This document shows, piece by piece, positions 15,185-20,053 of a stretch of DNA of 20,053 nt. Within the stretch, counting starts at the first letter, position 1. Each line of letters begins with the position of its first letter. This DNA is from Anaerorudis sp964444915 (GTDB lineage Bacteria > Bacteroidota > Bacteroidia > Bacteroidales > Dysgonomonadaceae): NCBI GenBank assembly GCA_964444915.1, contig CAYUIY010000038.1, positions 1 to 20,053 of the forward strand. Reading direction: 5' to 3'. A program made the translations under genes and the position numbers. A model generated the notes under the pieces. That model was given only the letters and a program-made list of their open reading frames with translations, did not search any database and was not told the origin of the DNA.

Positions 15185-17230
15185 TTATTTTTCAGTTTTT
15201 ATTGTATCATTTTTTGTTTGTTTTCCAACCACTTTTAATACCATAGCAGTGCGGGCAGGGAGATAGAGCATGAGCCAGCCTTTATTATGAGGTGCATACA
15301 ACGGATCATATAAAGTGAAGTGATGAATGCTATCGTCGTTAAGACCAAAACCACCAAAATTGACATCGTCGGTGTTAAGGATAATTTTGTATTCGCCTTC
15401 GGGAGCGGGTATCCCATAATCGCGGTACGAATTAGTCGGATGAAAATTGTATACAAAAATCAGGTCTTCGCGCGAGTATGCCAATACATTATCGCCGTCT
15501 TTGTCCCATAATTTCACAAGAGGGGTATCCTGAAAATCGGGAACCGATTTGATGAGTTTGATCATTGCCTTGTCGAAGTCGGCCAGATAATGATATTTTA
15601 AATTATGATCGTCTACCAAGTGCCATTGTCGTCGGGCATATTTATACGACCATCCATTGCCTTCTCGCGGGAAATCAATCCATTCGGGGTGTCCAAATTC
15701 GTTGCCCATAAAATTCAGATAACCTCCGTTCATGGTTGTGGCCGTAACCAGTCGGATCATTTTATGAAGGGCTATGCCGCGATCCACTTTTTCGGTGGTG
15801 GGAACAAGTTTCGACATATGCCAATACATATCGGCATCGATTAATCTGAAAATAATGGTTTTATCCCCAACCAAAGCCTGGTCGTGGCATTCTGCATAAG
15901 AAATCGTTTTTTCGTCGGCACGACGATTGGTCATTTCCCACCAGATGGTCGATGGATACCATTCCTCATCTTTCTTTTCGGTGATGATTTTGATCCAGAA
16001 ATCGGGAATGTTCATGGCCATTCGGTAATCGAATCCGTAACCTCCGGCTTCAGGTTTAACCGCCAATCCGGGCATGCCGCTTACTTCTTCGGCGATAGTG
16101 ACGCCATCGGTATTCACCTCATGAATGAGTTTATTGGCAAGGGTAAGGTAGCAAATAGCATCTATATCCTGATTGCCGTTGTAGTAATCACCGTAATTGG
16201 TGAAAGCGGCGCCCAATCCATGGTCGTAATACAGCATGGAAGTCACCCCGTCGAAACGGAATCCATCGAATTTATATTCTTCAAGCCAATATTTGCAATT
16301 GGAGAGGAGAAAATGCAGGACCTCATTTTTCCCGTAATCGAAACAGAGAGAGTCCCATGCTTTATGGTATCTGCGGTTGGGATCGCTATGAAAATATAAG
16401 TCATACGAACCATCTATACGGGCAATTCCTTCGAACTCATTTTTTACTGCATGCGAATGTACCAAATCCATAATGACGGCAATTCCCATGTCGTGAGCCG
16501 TATCGATGAGTTGGCGCAGTTCGTCCGGTGTGCCAAAGCGTGAAGAAGGGGCAAAGAAATTGGAAACGTGATAGCCGAACGAGCCGTAGTAGGGGTGTTC
16601 CTGAATAGCCATCACTTGAATGGCATTGTATCCGTTATCTTTAACCCGCGGCAAAACATTTTCGCGAAACTCGTTGTATGTTCCCACTTTTTCTTCTTCT
16701 GTAGCCATGCCTACATGGCATTCGTAAATTAATAAGGGCGACCGGTTGGGTATAAAATGGTTATATTTGAATTGATAAGGAGCCGGTGGATCCCATACCT
16801 GGGCGCAAAAAATATGGGTGTCTTTGTCTTGCACCACCCATTTGCTCCATGCAGGGATGCGCTCACCACATCCGCCATCCCAGCAGACAAACAGTTTGTA
16901 ATAATCGAGATGGTGAATACGATCTAATGGAACTTTTAATTCCCATATGCCGTGTTCCAATCGTTTCAAGCGATACGATTCTTCGCGTTGCCAATTGTTG
17001 AAAGAACCGATTAAAAATATTTCGGTAGCGTTAGGCGCCCATTCTCTTATGTACCAACCATCATTTGTTTTTTGCAAGCCGAAATAAAGATAACCGGTTG
17101 CAAAATCGGACAAACTGATTTCGCCGTTATGTGTCAGTTGGTTTTCTTTATTTATTATATAGTTGTAACGCTCTTCTATGATGTTTGCATACGGTTCGAG
17201 CCAAGGATCGTTTTTTATTATTTCCAGCAT
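15185..17230 (-). CDS. glgB: 1,4-alpha-glucan branching enzyme, eukaryote-like GH13 type
   Basis: 681 residues. Creates alpha-1,6 branches in glycogen. A CBM48-like domain (about 50-150, REWAPNATEIFLIGSFNNW) precedes a GH13 barrel with nucleophile D327 in DGFRFDGVTSM, general acid E381 in TIAEEVSGMP and the H449-D450 pair in AECHDQALVGDK. The sequence follows eukaryotic GBE1 (YYDHGLG, GYGFDYRMAM, GNEFGHPEWIDFPREGN) rather than E. coli GlgB, and lacks the extra N-terminal module of the E. coli enzyme. As far as I recall, this type (GH13 subfamily 8) also occurs in Bacteroidota. It starts 23 bases after the yhcH-like gene. No glycogen synthase or phosphorylase is in the window. Confidence 0.95.
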   Translation of the reverse strand: MLEIIKNDPWLEPYANIIEERYNYIINKENQLTHNGEISLSDFATGYLYFGLQKTNDGWYIREWAPNATEIFLIGSFNNWQREESYRLKRLEHGIWELKVPLDRIHHLDYYKLFVCWDGGCGERIPAWSKWVVQDKDTHIFCAQVWDPPAPYQFKYNHFIPNRSPLLIYECHVGMATEEEKVGTYNEFRENVLPRVKDNGYNAIQVMAIQEHPYYGSFGYHVSNFFAPSSRFGTPDELRQLIDTAHDMGIAVIMDLVHSHAVKNEFEGIARIDGSYDLYFHSDPNRRYHKAWDSLCFDYGKNEVLHFLLSNCKYWLEEYKFDGFRFDGVTSMLYYDHGLGAAFTNYGDYYNGNQDIDAICYLTLANKLIHEVNTDGVTIAEEVSGMPGLAVKPEAGGYGFDYRMAMNIPDFWIKIITEKKDEEWYPSTIWWEMTNRRADEKTISYAECHDQALVGDKTIIFRLIDADMYWHMSKLVPTTEKVDRGIALHKMIRLVTATTMNGGYLNFMGNEFGHPEWIDFPREGNGWSYKYARRQWHLVDDHNLKYHYLADFDKAMIKLIKSVPDFQDTPLVKLWDKDGDNVLAYSREDLIFVYNFHPTNSYRDYGIPAPEGEYKIILNTDDVNFGGFGLNDDSIHHFTLYDPLYAPHNKGWLMLYLPARTAMVLKVVGKQTKNDTIKTEK

Positions 17231-17253
17231 AATATAATAGTGGATTTCACGGG

Positions 17254-17703
17254 TTACATGACAGCTATTTTTACGATGATTTTTTTTGTATCGTTTTCGC
17301 CGATAAGAGGAGCATGTGCATCATTTGGAAAGAAAATTGCAAACTCGCCCGGTAAAAGAGTGAAATAGGTCGAGGGCGCATCGTCAAAAAATTCAATATC
17401 GTTAGTGGCATCGTATCCATTTACGGAATTTTTTAAATTCATTGACGATCGCCATCCAAAAGTTTCTTTTTGTTCGATGGGGATTTGAATATCAATGTAT
17501 TTCTGATGTGTTTCTAGTTTTGCTTCCGCTTTTGTCTTCATTTTTGCTTTTGTTACAGATACTTTTAAAGCGTCCCCTTCAAGTTGAGTTGTGCCGATTT
17601 CAACTTGCTTCATGTCTAAAGTTTTAAGAAAATCAAAAGCTTTTTTAAATAGCGGATGCAGAGAAAAATAAAGCGTTGCATTGGATAAATGATCTACAAC
17701 CAT
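17254..17703 (-). CDS. YhcH/YjgK/YiaL (TabA) family protein
   Basis: 149 residues, normal for the family (DUF386). A cupin-like beta barrel is implied by the signature LETHQKYIDIQIPI (about 83-96) and by FFPNDAHAPLIG (about 124-135), whose His, Asp and Glu residues bind a divalent metal in structures of relatives. Family members associate with sialic acid, galactoside or toxin/biofilm loci (YhcH, EbgC, TabA), but the reaction is not settled. It is the first gene of a tight minus-strand cluster with glgB, manA and hemH, which fits a role in sugar metabolism. The start at 17703 is supported by the family-typical N-terminus MVVDHLSN. Confidence 0.9.
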   Translation of the reverse strand: MVVDHLSNATLYFSLHPLFKKAFDFLKTLDMKQVEIGTTQLEGDALKVSVTKAKMKTKAEAKLETHQKYIDIQIPIEQKETFGWRSSMNLKNSVNGYDATNDIEFFDDAPSTYFTLLPGEFAIFFPNDAHAPLIGENDTKKIIVKIAVM

Positions 17704-17740
17704 GATAATATATGTTTTAAAAATAAGACATTCAATTTTA

Positions 17741-17775
17741 CAAATTTACAAGATAATTTTCAATTTACCCACAAA
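17741..17775 (-). promoter_or_regulatory. Possible promoter of the yhcH-glgB-manA-hemH cluster
   Basis: On the minus strand, TAAATTTG (17741-17748) matches TAnnTTTG. A minus-strand TTTG (17772-17775) lies 23 bases upstream, slightly more than the usual 19-21. Transcription would start near 17734, about 30 bases before the yhcH-like ATG. The region is A/T rich, so chance matches are possible. Confidence 0.4.
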
Positions 17776-17836
17776 GTTTATTTGTTACTTTTGGAGACGG
17801 AATGCATTTCTCGTGAAAAAATCCGTTGAAAATGCA

Positions 17837-17844
17837 TATCTTTG
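17837..17844 (+). promoter_or_regulatory. Possible -7 element of the PDZ-protein gene
   Basis: TATCTTTG is an exact TAnnTTTG match 71 bases before the ATG at 17916. No good TTTG -33 element lies at the right distance. A second exact match, TACTTTTG, is at 17786-17793, so the true site is uncertain. The intergenic stretch 17704-17915 separates divergent genes and holds both this and the minus-strand promoter candidate. Confidence 0.4.
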
Positions 17845-17915
17845 TTTTTCACTAACGATTTAAAAAGAGAGTAGATTACATTAATAAAATACATTGGGTA
17901 AAAAATAAAAATCGG

Positions 17916-19346
17916 ATGAAAAAGATCATTTTTTCTTTTTTGAGCTTGGCGATAGTTGTTGCAATAAACGCACAAACGAATATTGAAACATGTAATTTGG
18001 GTTTTTCTTTCGAGATAAGCAGTAATCCGAACTGGGGAGAACATGAACCGGTGATAAGAAGCATTGTTCCCGGGTCTCCTGCTGCAAGAGCAGGATTAAA
18101 GTTGAACGATATTATAATGGAAATAAATGGCGAAGGAACGTATTTGAAACCCCGCTCCACCATTATGTCGTGGTTTGCCGAAAACGAAAGAGAAATGGAA
18201 ATAGCTGTTCGGAATTTTGAGCAACCTTTTCGGCGAATGACAATTAAAAAAAATTGCCGCATGAAAAATGCAATAAGTGAGGCTCAGTTGGCTCCGGTAT
18301 TTGCTTTTTATAGTCTCGAAGATGTTCAGGACCGACGTTTTGTTATTCCCGTGAAAACCACTACCAATCCCAAAGCTCAATTTACCGATTATCAAACATT
18401 TGACTTTGCACCACCTGATGAACGAACAGCTGCAATAGATACCCGTATAAATGCCATTTTCGAAAAAGTATTTACTCAACGGGGCCTTAAAAGGGATACT
18501 ACCGACCCCGATTTTATTATTCAGACCTATTATAGCTATCAGAATAATCCGTCGTATAATCCCAATTCGCCTACTTTGGGTGCTTATCGACCCACATGGC
18601 GTTTCGATATGCGCAACAAACGGATGGTAAAAATCCCTGTGTATTCTCCCACAGAAGCAGTGAGAATCAACGATATTATGTATACTCTAGAATTTGGATA
18701 TCGGTTTTATGATCGTAAATTCATGCAACCGGGTGAGATGGTGTTAATTTGGGAAAGCGAGGTGAACGAACGATTGTCGGCTAATTATGGGTTGGAAAAT
18801 TACCTTGAAATGAATTTACCTCTCATCCTTTTAAAATTTCCTTATCCGGGAAATCTGTCTTCAGGTACGTATCAGGTAAATTATTTGAAATATAATTATA
18901 CGGGGATTAATTATAATATGGACGATTTGAAAACCATTGTTTCTGTTGACCCCGATTCACCGGCAGAAAAGGCGGGGATACAAGCAGGTGATGTGGTGAA
19001 GAGAATACAAAATTACCCGTTTAATCACGATCCCAAATCATTAACCGAATCGTATCGTCGGTTTATAGCTGAAACGATGAAGTATCGCGACGAGAGTACA
19101 CGCTATACCGATGTAAATGGTTTCGATAAATGTATGTTTTGGGATATCGGCTATTATAGCAAAATAGCAAGAGCTTTCAAAAATAAAAGATATAAAGCTG
19201 CATTTTCGTACCTCTTTAATTTTAATCAATACGTCGATTGGGAAACTCCGGACGTACTTACCATTGAGATCGATCGAAAGGGCGAAAATTTCACTTTTAG
19301 AGTTGTACCCGAAATTGTTACTTTTTCGACTGTCCTTGCGTATTAA
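17916..19346 (+). CDS. Exported protein with two PDZ domains flanking a DUF4136-like region
   Basis: 476 residues. A Sec signal peptide (MKKIIFSFLSLAIVVAINAQ) with probable cleavage after Ala19 or Gln20 directs it to the periplasm; there is no lipobox Cys. The first PDZ-like domain (about 26-110) has SIVPGSPAARAGLKLNDIIMEING. The middle part (about 155-310) resembles DUF4136, with TFDFAPP, a GL...DPDFII segment and aromatic strands. The second PDZ-like domain (about 320-380) has VDPDSPAEKAGIQAGDVVKRI. No Ser/His/Asp protease triad or other catalytic domain is evident, so this is not a DegP-type protease. A periplasmic scaffold or binding protein is inferred. It stands alone on the plus strand and the nearest terminator-like hairpin is over 200 bases past its stop. 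I do not recognise a named family for the full architecture. Confidence 0.85.
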   Translation: MKKIIFSFLSLAIVVAINAQTNIETCNLGFSFEISSNPNWGEHEPVIRSIVPGSPAARAGLKLNDIIMEINGEGTYLKPRSTIMSWFAENEREMEIAVRNFEQPFRRMTIKKNCRMKNAISEAQLAPVFAFYSLEDVQDRRFVIPVKTTTNPKAQFTDYQTFDFAPPDERTAAIDTRINAIFEKVFTQRGLKRDTTDPDFIIQTYYSYQNNPSYNPNSPTLGAYRPTWRFDMRNKRMVKIPVYSPTEAVRINDIMYTLEFGYRFYDRKFMQPGEMVLIWESEVNERLSANYGLENYLEMNLPLILLKFPYPGNLSSGTYQVNYLKYNYTGINYNMDDLKTIVSVDPDSPAEKAGIQAGDVVKRIQNYPFNHDPKSLTESYRRFIAETMKYRDESTRYTDVNGFDKCMFWDIGYYSKIARAFKNKRYKAAFSYLFNFNQYVDWETPDVLTIEIDRKGENFTFRVVPEIVTFSTVLAY

Positions 19347-19578
19347 TCTTGGGAAGTCACTCGCGTTGTTTCCGCAGACACGAGGCGATCAATTTGGCTT
19401 TTTTAGTGGAGGGCAGGCGATGAAGCCGATGATAATTGAAATTCTTAGAAAATACCTTTATTAACGTTAATGCACGCAAAACTGCCGAATTCTGTCCCGC
19501 TTTTATTATATAAAACGGTGAATTACTGATTTTCTGAATAATATACAATAAAAAAAGGACGAAAGACCCTTAAAATTT

Positions 19579-19605
19579 TTTTCCGACGACAGGAAAATTT
19601 TTTTT
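19579..19605 (+). terminator. Weak terminator-like hairpin with long T-tract
   Basis: TTTTCC (19579-19584) and GGAAAA (19592-19597) form a 6-bp stem with a seven-base loop GACGACA, followed by eight T. The stem is short, but the U-tract is long. It is the first terminator-like element after the PDZ gene stop at 19346. Confidence 0.4.
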
Positions 19606-19800
19606 ATCCCCCGTCGGATTTTCCGATGGATACAAAAATTTTGATTTACTTCTATCCCGATCGTATTCTTTGACAAAGAAAAGCGATTTTTCGGCAAACC
19701 AAGGCTGTTTTTACGCAAAAACAGCCGTTTTTTGTCCGTCGGATTTTCAGAAATAGGATATTATTTTTTTTTGTCTCTCGTCGGATTTTCCGACGGAGGA
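19598..19800. repeat. Three degenerate T-tract/GTCGGATTTTC repeat units
   Basis: Units at about 19598-19632, 19728-19760 and 19764-19800 share a run of 6-9 T, a short GTC or ATC pyrimidine stretch, the core GTCGGATTTTC and a GGA-containing tail. In the first and third units the core is palindromic (CGTCGGA-TTT-TCCGAYG) and would fold into a 7-bp hairpin; the second lacks the right arm. An inverted partial core, TTTTCCGACGAC, is at 19579-19590. Units two and three are nearly adjacent. The family is unknown to me. Confidence 0.6.
19703..19733 (+). terminator. Strong rho-independent terminator in the non-coding region
   Basis: GGCTGTTTTT (19703-19712) and AAAAACAGCC (19717-19726) form a perfect 10-bp stem with loop ACGC, followed by G and six T. 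It is as good a terminator as the one after mutB but has no coding gene immediately upstream, so it either ends a long 3' UTR of the PDZ gene or a small non-coding transcript. Confidence 0.75.
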
Positions 19801-20053
19801 ATTTAGTTAGTTGGTGTTAAAGCGCGTTTTCCGAAACAGGATGCAATTTTTGTGCACTCTAATTCTGTTTTCCGGTATTTAGTGCGGTTTTTTTCTGTCT
19901 TTTCAAATACCTGTTGTAAGGTGAAAACTTCATTATCGATAATTTTTTTGTTTTTTATGATATTTGATTTTTTTCATTATGTTGTTGATGGACAGTGTTT
20001 GGCATTTTTTTCTCATTTTTTTTTGCTTATTATTGAAAAAAAAGTGTTCGAAT

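Larger units (their letters stand above)
19347..20053. other. Non-coding stretch, A/T rich with repeats and hairpins
   Basis: No ORF here has a plausible start, composition or recognisable family; the short frames on both strands look accidental. The stretch holds two terminator-like hairpins (19579-19605, 19703-19733), three degenerate repeat units built on GTCGGATTTTC, and from about 19920 to the end long T-runs on the plus strand. No exact TAnnTTTG element was found in either direction. The next gene lies outside the window. Confidence 0.7.

Noticed and set aside
15884..16399. 171-codon plus-strand frame opposite glgB
   Set aside because: It is antisense to the conserved GH13 catalytic core and is explained by codon bias of that gene.
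19357..19718. Two minus-strand frames of 63 and 70 codons in the terminal non-coding region
   Set aside because: Lysine/asparagine-rich low-complexity content, no promoter, and they run through terminator hairpins and repeats.
19598..19800. CRISPR array or insertion-sequence ends
   Set aside because: The repeat units are degenerate, irregularly spaced (130 and 36 bases) and not separated by uniform spacers; no transposase or cas gene is present.

Overview
The window reads as ordinary chromosome of an anaerobic member of Bacteroidota, most likely Bacteroidales. The signs are A-rich leaders without Shine-Dalgarno sequences, several exact copies of the Bacteroides -7 promoter element TAnnTTTG, a two-subunit B12-dependent methylmalonyl-CoA mutase (succinate-propionate metabolism), a eukaryote-like branching enzyme and a eukaryote-like carbamoyl-phosphate synthetase. 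I cannot name a genus. I see no mobile element, CRISPR array, rRNA, tRNA or recognisable defence system.

Layout. (1) 1-1836, plus strand: the 3' part of galK, a terminator, then a Nudix-fold winged-helix regulator of the NrtR/AraR type. (2) About 1869-7207, plus strand: a clear promoter, then carA, carB and a creatininase-family amidohydrolase. (3) 7234-13212, plus strand: a long hairpin and a promoter, then mutA, a MenA-like UbiA prenyltransferase, a CPBP membrane protease and mutB, closed by a strong terminator. (4) 13215-17703, minus strand: yhcH-like gene, glgB, manA and hemH, tightly packed and converging on mutB. (5) 17916-19346, plus strand: an exported PDZ-DUF4136-like-PDZ protein, divergent from yhcH. 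(6) 19347-20053: about 700 bases without a convincing gene, holding two terminator-like hairpins and three degenerate copies of a T-tract plus GTCGGATTTTC repeat.

The most notable result is in carA. The nucleophilic cysteine of the glutaminase site is glycine (residue 251) and the neighbouring conserved glutamine is tyrosine (residue 255), while the rest of the domain is intact. The partner CarB looks more like animal CAD/CPS1 than E. coli CarB, and its C-terminal domain keeps some residues that bind N-acetylglutamate in CPS1. Together this suggests a bacterial, two-subunit, ammonia-driven carbamoyl-phosphate synthetase resembling urea-cycle CPS1. A second point is that mutA and mutB, the two halves of one heterodimer, are separated by two membrane-protein genes in one apparent operon. 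A possible link is that menaquinone serves fumarate reductase and methylmalonyl-CoA mutase takes the resulting succinate towards propionate. The remaining genes are housekeeping carbohydrate and haem functions.
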